Assembly: GCA_026874595.1 (NCBI GenBank)
Contig: CM049306.1
Location: forward strand, 94,479,642-94,543,641
DNA from: Sipunculus nudus
Lineage: Eukaryota; Annelida; Sipuncula; Golfingiida; Sipunculidae
Direction: 5' to 3'
DNA length: 64,000 nucleotides
Numbering within the stretch: position 1 is the first letter of the stretch; each line of letters begins with the position of its first letter. The position numbers and the translations under genes are program-made. This document shows, in pieces, positions 1 to 12,676 of this stretch. The notes under the pieces were generated by a model. It was given only the letters and a program-made list of their open reading frames with translations. It was not told the DNA's origin and searched no databases.

Positions 1-450
1 CTGTCATAAAATCAAGAAGGCTATCTAGGATGTATATGCATGCCAAATTTCAGGTGAATTAGTCCAATCACTGCAGAGATATGAGTAATTTTAACCCAAG
101 GCAGATGAACAGATGGACACTGTGCAAAAATGGCTGCAGATGGCGCCACCATTTTTTGTGTATGTTATAAAGCTATCCAAGGGCTACATTTGTACATAAT
201 TTTTTTCCTGATCGGTCAAACGGTTCCCGAGATATGTGGGTTTATGTGTGGAAACAGTCGCACAAATGGACGCTGGGCAGAGAGGAAAGGTCAGAGGTCA
301 AGGCCAATTGGTTAGGAACCAGTTCACATGTGACCCGATTATTGGTGTAAGTTTCGGAAAAATCCGTCCAGTAGTCTCAGAAGAGTTCTCCGGAAACGAA
401 CGCGGCGGCGGCGGAACTTCGTTTTGGCGGAAACAATTAAAAATTTTGAA
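1..450 (+). mobile_element. 3' part of a modular element (family 7), cut by window start
   Basis: Starts inside a module matching 30400-30870 (ctgtcataaaatcaagaa, then a gcatgccaaattt motif and a ctgcagagatatgag motif). It contains a one-base variant of the 12-bp palindrome (agatggcgccacc) at ~139. Towards its end it has gcggcggcggcgg-type sequence, as family 4 does near its 3' end. The right boundary is uncertain. Confidence 0.6.
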
Positions 451-1162
451 ACATGTACAAGATATTAACTTTAATTTTAATAGACGTTAGCCACTTTAAT
501 GGCTTCAACGGTTCACAATTTACATAGGCTATAAAAAAAGATTCACTGGGGGAGCAGCGAACCTTTTTAAGGCATAACATATATATACAATAAGGGAATA
601 ATATCTTTAAGAAGAATAAAATAAGCTTTCCTGGGAGCGACATGGCGGACGATCGATAAGATCCCCCCCCCCCCCCCCCCCCCAAGGATATATCGTCAGC
701 CCTTTATAGGGCACTGAGGAAGCGGTAAAAGTGGGCACGGATAATTTATGAGATCACCACTGAGGTCGATCCTAATTACAGCACATCAACTACAAGCTCC
801 AGCTGTTAAATTGCCAACTGAAAGCCGAGGCCGACATAAATGAAGAGCCCGTGAGTTCCTGAGCACGGAGGAGTCGTAAGCATCCGCGTTGCAGCATGCC
901 CTAATATCTATCCCACAAAATTTCATTCTCGATGATCTGCTCCTCTATATCCATTGGCTGACACATCATCTCATTACTTTTGTCAGCATACTATCAAAAA
1001 CACGATTATCGTTTTTATATGGTATGAAACGTTTTATATCATATAATGTAGGGCATAGGTAATCAGCTTGGTGATGGTGCCTTCATAGAGCAAGAAAAAA
1101 TAAACGCACAATAAATTCGGCGTTATCATGATGCAAGGGACGTTAGATGTAAGGTTGTTACC

Positions 1163-1363
1163 ATGGAAACTGAATCTGTATGGAGGATGCGGGGTGCTTT
1201 TAGACCGAGCGACGTCCTGTTGACGGTGCTCGGGATGCTAACGACTGCTACTATTCCTGCTGACGTAGACGATCCTGTTTTGTTTTTTTCCCTCACTCCC
1301 TCTGGAGTCCTCACCGCCACTCAACACAGGCTTTCATCGCTTGGGAAGTGTGGTCCCATATAA
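1163..1363 (+). CDS. Candidate short ORF or first exon, unidentified
   Basis: A 66-codon frame whose ATG sits in a perfect Kozak-type context (accATGG), inside the one GC/CpG-rich island of the first 4 kb. Residues ~19-33 are hydrophobic (VLLTVLGMLTTATIPA), which could be a signal peptide or anchor. It could be an isolated first exon, since GTGTGG near its end might act as a donor, or chance. An overlapping minus-strand frame of similar length is also open. I do not recognise a family. Confidence 0.2.
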   Translation: METESVWRMRGAFRPSDVLLTVLGMLTTATIPADVDDPVLFFSLTPSGVLTATQHRLSSLGKCGPI

Positions 1364-2327
1364 ACCCCGGAGATACGGTCACAGTACACAAAATCACCAA
1401 ACCTCCTCATTGGTCCCCGTAATAAAATGTAATCGTGGATGAATTAACTTTCTATGTTTGGAATAAAGGTGCGTAATGATTTCAATTGTTCGTTATATGT
1501 TTTCGTTTGTTCGTCATGAAGAACAAGAATGATGCAGTTAGTGTAAGACTCATTTGTTCGAATGTAGGCCTATACTTAATAGCATGCCTTTATCTGTAAT
1601 TAGTCATTACTTCATATTATACAAAGGCCAACATTGTGAGGAATACAAGGCTGTACATATATATGACGATAATACCGTGGATAATACACGTAGTCATTTC
1701 AATCAAGTGACCCATCGGTCAAGTAGCTCAGCTGATTAGCATGATGACATTATCGTGTAACATTCCTCCGCAACGGTTAGTCAATTTTTTTTTCTAAAGA
1801 AGTTGATTACTAATTTTGTTCAAACTTTGCAGAATGACAGGAAAGTTTTCTGAATAAAGCATATTACTTGAAATTCAATGCAGTGCAAAATATATGACAG
1901 CTGAGACAGATGATATGGAAACATGACAGATGTCAGTCTTAAAATCGCCATTAAACCTTTAAAAATAAAGAAAGAAAGGACGGGTTTAGATGCCGCCACT
2001 ATATTTATCTGAGATCCCCATATATACATGAAGCAAATTTCAAGACAATCCATGTTTGCAATATTGAAAAACTGGTGCCGCCGTATAAATAAATACAACC
2101 TTCACAGAATACATCCAATAATATTATATCAGCGATTTAATATTCCCGGAAACTCTTAAAATTTTGACGAGGATCCAAGTGATTTTTTCGAACTAGTGGA
2201 AGTTCTTGTTGATGGATCATCTAGAAAATTTGATATATTTTGTGGTATCAATATTTAATTACGGGTAACTTTACAGTAAATTTTATATTATCATTCTGAA
2301 TTTTGCCTCTGGACTGTCACTTCCACA

Positions 2328-2400
2328 GGCCATGGCGTAGCGTGGTCTCAGCACGGGGAGGTGCGTTCGAGCACATTTCCGACTATTAACCAAGACCGTT
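2328..2400 (+). repeat. Possible tRNA-derived SINE fragment
   Basis: TGGCGTAGCGTGGTCTCAG resembles a pol III A box. About 10 bases on, gtgcgttcgagcac resembles a B box. The tail and the rest of the element are not evident. Weak call. Confidence 0.2.
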
Positions 2401-3621
2401 TTTTTAACATGCACACAAATGAGTATACATATATAGGACTATAAATATTATATTATATAATATTATATTATATTATATTATATTATATACACGTACGTCT
2501 GCTTTATTGTGTTTATAAAGGCAACAGCCTTATTCCATCAGTTTCTTTCATATAGATGTAAAGATGCAGTCGGAAAATTGACCTGCTTCACCTATATTAA
2601 AAGTAGCAAATTTTGGGCTCTTTTCTTTACGAGACATTATACTTGATATTAATTCCTGCCTTGATATTAAGTCCTGTCTATTCCCGAGGCTAATTAAAAT
2701 ATGATGAGAACAAGCCCACGCAGTTGCGTCTTAACTTACGTAAAATATGACATGCCCTTGTTTAATCAAATGAATGGGACTCGTCCGCATTATTTTGAAA
2801 ATGTATATATAATAATATAATTTTTGCCTTTGAATCAATTGTGATATTACATTTTGATTATAAAAGAAAAAAGGGTTTTCATTGATTTTATTTTTATATA
2901 CCGAAGAGGGAATACAATTATTTGGATTTTACATACATCTAACATAAATTTGGATCTTCCAATGATTGGATTTCATAAAGCGCTTTCACACAAATCAGAA
3001 TACCTTATGGATTGGTAATTAAAATAGCTAGAATATCAACGAAATAAATAGCAAACTAAATTTCAAGGACCTCCGGTTTTATGCGAGGTACTTATAAATA
3101 TTTAGTTTTTAACTTGTCCTCAAGCAAGTGGTGCTTTTCTGCTCTATTGTTGAACCCTGCCTTTAACGTTGTATATACCTTTATTTCTCTTGCCTTAATA
3201 TACTGGCACATCGAAACTATAAATTTTTTGGGGACCTAATGTATGCGTTTTATAGATGTGTTGCCCTTCGGTCCTGCCTGCCATATCCTTTTCAATTATT
3301 AGATCTAATTATATCTGCAAACAACCGAAAATTGGCCTGCTGGTTCCTCCGAGTTTAATATTTAAAATAGGCCCATATATAAGCTTGAATGCACCCCTGA
3401 TCATATACACAGACGGCTATTGCTATTAAGTGTTTTGCTTGGCAAAAATACTGAACAATTTATATATACGATAAAAGCAAACTTAGAAACATTTTCTTGA
3501 TTATGAATCTTTACTTGTGCTTGTAAAGCCTAATTCGACTACAATTTGACCTAAAACATCTGAAAAAAGTGCAACTGTGAAGACTTATGAAAGCCGCCGA
3601 TGAGTTGGGTGAAACTACGGA

Positions 3622-3676
<55 letters not shown>

Positions 3677-5579
3677 GAATATGTATTCCATTTACTTACT
3701 AGGGCACTGTGAATGTTATAGCGATGCATATAAACTATCAAGAGGCCTGTAAACACATAAGTAAGAACACTGGGCAGCCAACACAGTTCAACCTTTTTAT
3801 GGAATGGAAAGGAAAATGGAATTCTGGATTCTATAAACCTTTGGTAAGTAATAGTGGAAAAGTATAAAATATTGTCTCGCATACATAAGTGTATGTAAAG
3901 ACCATGCATCTCTTAAAATTTGGTGTAGCACATTTCGTCTTGCATGGTGATCATCCTTGGAGCCACCGGGGGGTTGGGGGTGGGGGGGGGGGGGGTGCAA
4001 ACGCACCCACCGCACCCCCGTACCCTACACCCTTGCATGATGGACAAGGTACATGACATGCCAGCCCAGCAAGGCTACAGCAAAATGACTTCACCAGTGC
4101 ATATATGGAGTGCACTGGTGAATATGGATGGTTTTATTTCGCGATTATTTTCCATTCGAGAATATTGCGAATTTGAAACCCTCGCGAATAAAAAGCCAAC
4201 CACAGTAAGCAAGAGCAGTTAAAACTATTAATCATATTCATCCTTTTTCTTGACCAATATATAATAATGATCCATTATTGGTTTTGATCATTTACTTAAT
4301 TACAAGTTATTGGTAACCATTAATTCCAAAGCCTTACATTTAATGGTGGGACTTACATGTATAGGATTGCGATGTAGTTGGATTTTGGATCTGTAGTGGA
4401 TCTGTGCCTACTCCAAACACAACCTGAGCATAGAAATGCATAGTCATTTATTAAAACAAATAAGAAAAATTCTGATAAAATGAACCGAATTATAAAATAA
4501 TTTTGAAGTTTAACAATGAAATATACTTTAAGGAAACATTGAAAAAGGAGATCAGTGGAATAGACCTAGTATGTCCCCCGCCTATTGTCGGAATAGCAGA
4601 AACAAGGCCTACAGGCCTAATGCGAACTTGTGCACTGGGAAATACACCAGGTATAATGCTTCAATGCTAGACAATTACTGTTCATGTATATGAACTATGC
4701 AAGTACTAAAATTTTTGAATAAGTAACAATTACACAAACATCACTGCTGAAATTCAGGCATGGGTGCACACAACACAAAAAATGGTTGTAGCTAGAGAGA
4801 TATATACATATGCCCAATTTCAGACTGACATATTAAACCCTCCTGAGAAATAAGCAGGGACACACACTGTGTAAAAATTATTGTAGGTGGCACCACCAGT
4901 CTTGAATACGACAAAGCTGTTCGATATGTATAATTATGCCCAATTTCAGGCTGATATATCAAATTCCTCTGTATAAATAAGCAGGCACATACACTGTGAA
5001 AAAGTCTTTGTAGATGGCGACATATGTCTTGTAAACTAGAAAGCCATTAGAGACACATAGACAGGTCAAAATATCAGGCCAATACATCAAACTTACCTTG
5101 AGTCTGATGCACGGGGCTGACCAGGCTAAGGTGAGAAAGGCAGTTGCCCCGAGTGAACTGTGGCAAATTGCTGGTTCAGGCTACTGGACTGAGTGAAGTC
5201 ATGACCTGCACCTGGCTATACTGAGTGAACTTTTGACCTGTACCTGGCTGCACTGAGTCATCTCTTGATCTGTTGCATAAACTGACACAGTTGGCAGTCT
5301 GCCAAAGCTATAAATATATCCAGGCTGAACTTAAGTGCCAAATGTGATGCAGTGGGCAGTCTGCCAACGCTATAAATAGAATGCAGCTACTGCACTGAGT
5401 GAACTCCTGACCTATATCTGGCTGCACTGAGTGAACTCTTGACCTGTTGCCTAATCTGATACAGTTGGCAGTCTGCCAAAGCTATAAATAGATCCAGACT
5501 GACCTTTGGCCTGTTGCCAAATCTGAAATAGTAGCCACACCATTACATAAGCTCACAGATTGGCTCCACATGCAACCCT

Positions 5580-5705
5580 GAGGGGCATGACACCCATGAG
5601 GTGATCACATGATACTCATGAGGTGATCACATGCTACCTATGAGGTGATCACATGGTGCCAATGAGGTGTTCACATGTCACCCATGAGGTGATCACATGC
5701 CTTGT
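5580..5705. repeat. Minisatellite, unit ~22-24 bp (ccatgaggtgatcacatgct)
   Basis: Five to six units, each with the palindrome gtgatcac, sit at the same place in both family B copies (compare 36118-36232). The array therefore predates the spread of the family. Confidence 0.9.
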
Positions 5706-8136
5706 GCCCGGCTGCACTGATTGAACTCTTGACCTATACCTGGCTGCATTGAATATACTCTTGATCTGTTGCCAAATCTTAAACAGTTTGCAGTTTCTCA
5801 ACCTATTTAAAGATACAGACACAATCTTGGTCTGTTGGTTAATCTGTTTACACATACTGAAAGGTTTTGGCTAAAATGCTTTTTTTTAAGTTGACATATT
5901 CATAAACTTTTTATCAAAATATCTAGAATAATGAAAGATGCAGTCCTTTCATTGTTAAAGGTCCAACAATTCTGCCAAAAATCATTCAAGTAAACTTGAA
6001 CAAAGGCCACCTAAGACAAATTTTTGTGCACAAGTTGTAATTGAAACAATAATTTTGTAGAAGAAGACTATTGCAGTCCTCAGTTTGAAATAAAAATAAA
6101 TATGGCCATAAGACCAACTTAGCCTTTCCATGACTCAACCAAAAATCTACAAACTCAATATGATTGAAAGATATGATTGAAAGAATCATGTCCTAGGATA
6201 ATTCTTTTGAAAAACTGAACGATTCAAATTGACAGTTTCATCATGAACATTTTAAGCTGAAAGAGGCTAAAATTATGAGTTTTTTCCAATAAAAAACAGG
6301 TCAATGTAGGTGGCACCACGAAATCTGCAACTCAAATATGAGTCATGTGACCAACATTTGCACTATACTTGGTAATGCTAGCTTCTGTCATTTCTGAGAT
6401 TATTATGTCAGTATGCTTACTTGGCCAAATGACTAAGTTCGAAATCGTGTAAGTCCACTAAAATTCATCAATTGCAAACCATTTAAACAAACTTGAGAGG
6501 GCTTGCTTCTGAGATCATTTCTGTAAAATATTGAATCATTTGGCTGGACCGTTTACAAGAAGAAGACTTTTAAAGATTTTTCAGCTTTTTCCCTATAAAA
6601 TCTACGTAAATGCAGATAGCAAAATATAAAAAAAAAATCGCTGAATCCCACAACATTTGATATGTGACAGATTATTGCATAAAATCTGGGGATGGTAGCT
6701 CCTGCTATTCCTGAGAAATTATTGGTTAATGTACAGATGACCAATGACCCCAGTACAAAATAGGTCAATGCAGGTGGCGCCACCAATACCTGATTTTCAT
6801 ATACGACTCATGTGACCAACACTGGCATAAAATTTGGTGATGAGAGCTCCAGCCGTTTCTGAAATTGTAATTTTAGTATGCTTTTTTGGACAGATGACTA
6901 AGTTCAACTTCCTGTTACTCGGCCATAATTCATCGAACTTGAACCGTTCGAACAAACTTGAAGGGATGGTATAAAAGATTATTTCTGTATAATATTGAAC
7001 AATTTGGCTGGACCGTTTCGGAGGAGGGAGAAGGTTTGTAAAGGTTTTTTTTTTTTTTTGCTTTTTTCTCTAAAAAATCTAAGAAAATGCAGAGTTTTTC
7101 AGATGGCTAATTATTTGCATTAAATTTCATGATGATGGCTCCAGTCGTTTTTGAGATAGCATGGTTTAACGGACAGACGATGGACGCCACCACACCATTG
7201 CATTAGGTCACAGGTTTGCTAAAAATTACTACAGATGCATATTGCAATGCACAATTATAATACAGATACATCTCACTGATGACAAAATCTTGAATTAAGT
7301 TGAGTATGGATACCAATTATTATAATCCATGTACAGCTGTCTTTATATACCCACAAAGAGCTGTATACCTGTGAATGTAAACATTGCCTGGCTTGAGGAA
7401 TATTTAAAATCATAAATCTACATTTTTTAAAAGCTTTTCAAAAAAAATTCTTTTCAATATTAACCATAGATAACCTGAAATCTAAATGTCTAGAGGCATG
7501 ATGTAACTGATGCTGATAAACTGGTGCCAGGCTAGATGTATCTGCTTCACACAGCTAACATATATGGTAAAATGACTTAATTCAAACTTTATGATTCAGT
7601 CAAAATTCATTCTTTGGAACCATAAAATACAATTATTATAAGAATTATACAGGGGATTATTCTTGTAAAATATTAAACAAATTGGCGTTAGTCAAAAAAC
7701 TTTTTGCACGTTTATAACACATATGGGAAAATACAGCAAAATGGCTAAGTTAAGCTTCCCGTAACTCAGCCAAAAATCAATGAACAAAAACCATTTGAAC
7801 AAACTTGAATTATCAACATGCAAGGATAATTAATGTCTGATATTAAGAATTTGGCCTAGTAGTTTTTGAGAAGATCTTTGTAGCCACTGAGCTGAAATGG
7901 GCTGTTATGGCATATGACTAAATTCAGCTTCCCATATAACTCGGCCAAAAGTCACTGAACTGAGACCATTTGAACAAAGTTCCGAAAGCACTACCCTAGA
8001 ATCATTTCTGTGCGATAATAAACAATTTGGCCATATGGTTTCAGAGAAGAAGTTTTTTTGTAGCCGTCAGTATGATACGGGCACTGATGACCCACGTACA
8101 AATTGGCAGATGCAGGTGGCGCAACCAATACCTCAA

Positions 8137-9098
8137 TCTAATACTTATAAAAGGAATTCGGTTCACGTTTGTTCGCAGTGTTCTCTAAAACAGCAATGTG
8201 TACAATATTGTGCCATACATCATTTTAAAGGTTATTATCCCCGCAGTGACATAGGCGATATGAAAATAAATAATTTTTAATATACATATAATTTTGAGTG
8301 ATTTTTCCGTTTTTTTACGGAGCACAGCCGAACTGCCTTCGGCAATCACCGGAATGCGTGCATCGTGGTCACTTAACCTCTAACACTAAGGACTATTGTT
8401 CATATGAATAACGCTTGCTCTCAATGAGGGATTTGACCCACGTGCTTGGTCAGTTACAGAGAAAAACACATGTTTCTCGCTTTATGAAATGGAGAGTTCA
8501 ACCCAGGAGGATTAATGACAAAACCTAATTTAAGGTCCGAATTTCAGGAACAGGGCTAGGGTGGTGTCGGGGGTTTCAGGCCTCAAAATTTGTCTAATAC
8601 GATGAAAAAAAAAAGGTTGCAGTGGCTGAAAATGGGATACGGGCCCACTGCATGGAGTCCCGCTTGGTCCGCTATTGCTACTTACGATGTATGCATATTT
8701 CTGTTTCCTTCTTCAGGAACAGTTTCCTTGCAACGTACATTTAATAAATCTTTCATGTGTTCCTCACCCAACCTGTTCTTTATACGTCCAACGATATAAA
8801 TCAGTCAAATATCAATGAAACACTGTATGCCTCCGCGTCTCATTCCGGTTCGCAATGTAAACCATCGATCACTGACCAGGTCTTCAAGGTAAACATACCG
8901 GGATATGAGTTTTGCCACGAGCACAGCGCCACAAAATAACAGTAAAAAAATATTTGTACATATCGTATTCCGAGAGTATCCCACTAAAAATCTATATTTT
9001 CTTTTAACTTTTATAATAAAAAAGAACCAACATTCAATATCTCTGTAAATATATCTCCCAAACCGCGGTAAAAAGCCCGGTATACCGGGTTTATTAGC
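8137..9098 (+). mobile_element. Palindrome-ended element P, copy 1
   Basis: Inserted in a family B element: the empty-site sequence is intact at 37739 (tacctcaattttagatatgac). The right end is cccggtataccggg, a perfect palindrome, plus about 15 bases; the left end is tctaatacttataaaagg. It is the inverted homologue of 12677-13846. Remnants of short reading frames are shared by the two copies but are broken by frameshifts here. Confidence 0.7.
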
Positions 9099-9551
9099 TA
9101 GTTTCATATATGACTCATGTGACCAAAACTGGCATAAAATTTGGTGATGATAGCTCCAGCCGTTTCTGAGATTGAAATGATAGTTTGCTTTTTTGGACAG
9201 ATGACTAAGTTCAACTTCCTGTAAGTCGGCCAAAAATCACCGAACTTTAACCATTCGAAAAAACTTGAGAGAGATTGTTCCAGGAATCATTTCTTTGGAA
9301 TATTGGACAATTTGGCTGAACAGTTTCGGAGAAAAAGATTTTTAAAGCCTTTTACCTATAAAGTCTAAGAAAATACAGTTAGCCAAAAATAAGCAAAATC
9401 TGATAGGTTTTTTAGATGACTAATTTTTTGCATAAAATTTCGTGATGCCAACTCTTGCCTTTTTCAAGATAGTATGGGTTAACGTACAATTGACGGCCGT
9501 CGGACGACGCCACATCATCGCATAAGCTCACAGGTTCGCTAAAAAAAGTTG

Positions 9552-10365
9552 TGAATACCTGTATGAAATTTTGAGCTGGGGCAATGTCTCCCACTGTTTT
9601 TATTCGGACCTTGAAGCATGCGTCAACCCCTTCTTGAGGTCCATTAGTGCTGCAAGTTTGGTACCTATCCCTCAAATTCTTGTCGAGTTATTGCATGCGT
9701 CAAATTCATTTAGCATTATCACCTCTGCGACCTTGAACAATACATCAAGGTCATCTATATTCGAACTTGATTTAGCCCTTCATAAGGTGCATTAATACTG
9801 CAAGTTTGGTAACTGTCCGTCAAATTCTTGTCGAGTTATGGCGTTAACATGAATTTAGCATTTTGGCATTATGGCCTGTGACCTTGAAACATGCGTCAAG
9901 GTCCTCTATATTCGAACTTGACCTAGCCCATTATAAGGTGCATTACTGCTGCAAGTTTGGTAATTGTCCCTCAGTTCTTGTCGAGTTATTGCGTTTACAT
10001 CATTTTGGCATTATGGCCTGTGACCTTATAAAATGCGTCAGGGTCATCCATGATCGAACTTGACCTATCCCTTCATAAGATGCATTATTGCTGCCAGTTT
10101 GGTGACTGTTCCTCAAATTCTTGTCGAGTTATGGCGTTACCATGATTTTAGCATCGTCGCCTCTGAGACCTTGAAAAACGCGTCAAGGTCATCCATGATC
10201 GTACTTGACCTATCCGTTCATAAGATGCATTACTGCTGCAAGTTTGGTGACTGTTCCTAAAATTCTTGGGGAGTTATAGCGTTAACAAATGTGTGATGGA
10301 CGGACGTTCACCATTTCTATGTCCCCCACCGACGGTGCCTTATGGCGACGGCGGGGAACAATAAA
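9552..10365 (+). mobile_element. Family 5 element with 148-bp tandem modules
   Basis: Five modules beginning ctgcaagtttggt at 9650, 9798, 9949, 10091 and 10236, a period of 142-151 bp. Each contains ggtcatc- and gaacttgacc-type wording. The end near 10318-10358 can form a GC-rich hairpin (cccccaccgacggtgcc / ggcgacggcgggg) followed by aacaataaaa, like the 3' ends of the other families. The 5' boundary is unclear because it abuts the A run ending family B. Confidence 0.65.
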
Positions 10366-11541
10366 ATGGAAATTATCCAACTTTATGGAACGAGTGGAAG
10401 ACGACGACGATAACTGAACTAAGAATGCAGACCGGTTCTTCCAGTGCACGACGTCTGGTGGCAGATTGAGCAATCAGAATACAGTGCCTCACTTTGATCT
10501 AAACGTTTTATACATGTTATGAGGGTCACGTAGCCATCGACTGACCAAGCGTTTCATTCATAATTTAAACCACAGTCGCATGAATCGTTAATGGTGGGCG
10601 TTATTCTGGCCTTACACAGACTAAAACCGCTAATATATAATGATCCCACCAATGCCTTCCGAATTCCTTTGGAACGGACTTCGTGGATTCTCTGTTTAGC
10701 CTGCATCGGAATATACCTTGTTTTGGGCCAAATATCAGCCACAAATGACGCTTCAAGCCAGGGGCGTAAATTGCGGGGAGATGCATACCCCCCAGCATTT
10801 TAGGTGTGTGTGTGTGTTGGGGGGGGGGGGGGGATGGTGTGTACAATCATCCCCCCCCCCCATAGGCAAAAAGCAAACTAAAGTAATTATGCAATACATG
10901 CCAGTTAATAGTAATAATATTTATAACGAACTTTTTGAGGTATTAGAAATAACAACAGTCTCGCGTCGTCAAGCATTCAAAGATCGTAAATTCGTTATTC
11001 AGAGTTTCACCACAGGTTTCCGTATATTTGTTTTTTTTTTTTTTTTGCAATGGAGATACGCTTATAATATTCAATAACAGTCTGAGCGTAATTACTATAA
11101 TCGTTAAGTATACCATTTAATATGCAAACTAGAACCTCCATTGTTCTATAGCTATATGATAATCTATTAATCATGTGAATCAAAATGTTTAATTATTCTA
11201 TAAATAACCCATTCTTTTAAAATGTATAATGCATCCGACCAAAGCACGGTAAACCAGCTTTAAAGTAAACAATTCATTAAAAAAATATTTACGGTATCTT
11301 CATTATCTATACATCTTTCTTTTCCTTAAGTTCTCTAGTATGTTGATTGAACAGAGAGAATAAGTCTATTTCAAATTTTTTTAAATTTTATTTTGGAAAA
11401 TCATTACTTCAAAATCGTTCCAATATAAGAGGTCAGTGTAGACATAGGCTCTAAATCGTGTATTGATTATATAGGATACCAAAGAATTCTTGAACTAACA
11501 GGCATAGTTATGTATTTTAGGCAATATGTATAAAAGGAAAT
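10366..11541. other. Unassigned AT-rich sequence
   Basis: G- and C-homopolymer runs lie at 10819-10833 and 10851-10861, near a short (GT)n. No supported gene. The open frames here are short and mutually overlapping. Confidence 0.4.
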
Positions 11542-12659
11542 AACAATTGACCCATGGGTCATGACGCTCAGCTGACTGGGAAGAGATTTGCAAAAGGAAA
11601 TTTTATCATCTGAATGGTAGTATATATCCATTCAACTGAAGCATTAAACAGATTAACCAACAGGCAAAGATTGTGTCTGTATTTATATATCTCAAAAATA
11701 GAGAAAAAAAAATCGAAAAATTGAATAAAATATAGGTGGCACCACCAGTCTGCAGAAACTGATGAAACACTCCATAATCAATATCGATGCAAAGAATCAT
11801 GTTGATCTCTGCATTAGTTGCTCAGATACTTCAGCTTTTGTATCAAATTGTCCATTATTCTGAGGGATACTTCGGAGTCCTATAGCTTTAAGGATATGTG
11901 AAACAGAGACCTAATTTCAGGTTTCCACAGACACTTTTCATTGGCCTCCTTGCATGACAAGAATGAAGATTCTATATCAAGTTGTTACGATTTGTACCCT
12001 GTTGACAGATAATTTCGTATCAATTCGTATGCCAAAAATCATGACCATCAGTGTTGTAGTTATTGAGATAGTGCAGTTTTTGTATCAAATTTTTCATTAT
12101 TCTTGGGGGTATTTTGGAGCCATACAGCTTAAAGGATATGGGTAACAGAGACCTAATTTCAGGTTTCCATGGAGACTTCATAGGTCTCTCACTGTGTCAA
12201 GAATGAAGATTCTAGGTCCAGTCTTTACGTTTTGTGCCCTGTTAACAGATGTTCACATTTTTAAAGATCTCAAAATAGAGAAAACAATTCGTAAAAAATC
12301 GAAAAATACAGGTGGCGCCACCAGTATGCAGAAACTGATGAAACATCTCATGATCAATATGTATGCCAAAAATCATGACCATCAGTGATGTAGTTAATGA
12401 GATATTGAAGTTTTTGTATGAAATTTTTTTACTATTCTGGGGGGGGGGATTACTTTGGGGCCCCATAGCTCAAAGGATAAGGGTAACGGAGACCTAATTT
12501 CTGGTTTCCAAGGAGATTTTTCATCGACCTCTCAGAATGTCAAGTTACAAGATTCTAGGTCAAGCGGTTACGATTTGTGCCTGGTTAACGGACAGACGAA
12601 CGACGGACAAAGAATGATCGCTATAGCTCAGCATGACTGAAAGTCAGCTGAGCTAAAAA
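11542..12659 (+). mobile_element. Family 1b element, short complete copy
   Basis: The 5' end is tgacccatgggtcatgacgc and then TCAGCTG. The 3' end is gtcagctgagctaaaaa, so GCTCAGCTG / CAGCTGAGC form subterminal inverted repeats. Internal modules of ~290 bp (gaagattctaggtc and tgatgaaacac wording) carry the 12-bp palindrome at ~11732 (one base off) and ~12311 (exact). A GGAC-like stretch precedes the 3' end. Confidence 0.75.
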
Positions 12660-12676
12660 GGAATTTCTTATAGCTG

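Larger units (their letters stand above)
451..4601. other. Mostly unassigned AT-rich sequence with microsatellites
   Basis: Contains poly-C at 663-683, a TATTA-type tract at 2445-2488, a (TA)n tract at 3628-3674 and a G-tract at 3967-3996. A GC- and CpG-richer island lies at ~1130-1380 and a tRNA-like box pair at ~2328-2400. I see no gene I can support in the rest. Confidence 0.5.
4602..9551 (+). mobile_element. Family B element, copy 1 (modular, rolling-circle-like)
   Basis: The 5' end is acaaggcctacaggcc, a small palindrome, followed by GCGAACTTGTGC. The 3' end is cataagctcacaggttcgct followed by an A run. GCGAAC(C/T)TGTGC and GCTCACAGGTTCGC are subterminal inverted repeats. Homologous to 35412-38219 for most of its length. 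It holds tandem modules, a 22-24 bp array at 5580-5705, and copies of the 12-bp palindrome at ~4891, 6771 and 8114 (exact only at 6771). A second element (8137-9098) is inserted in it. A terminus-like sequence at 7190-7225 suggests internal rearrangement. No protein-coding capacity is seen. Confidence 0.75.

Noticed and set aside
8805-9233. 142-codon minus-strand frame across element P copy 1
   Set aside because: It crosses the element/host boundary at ~9098 and is not open in the other copy, so it is not a gene.
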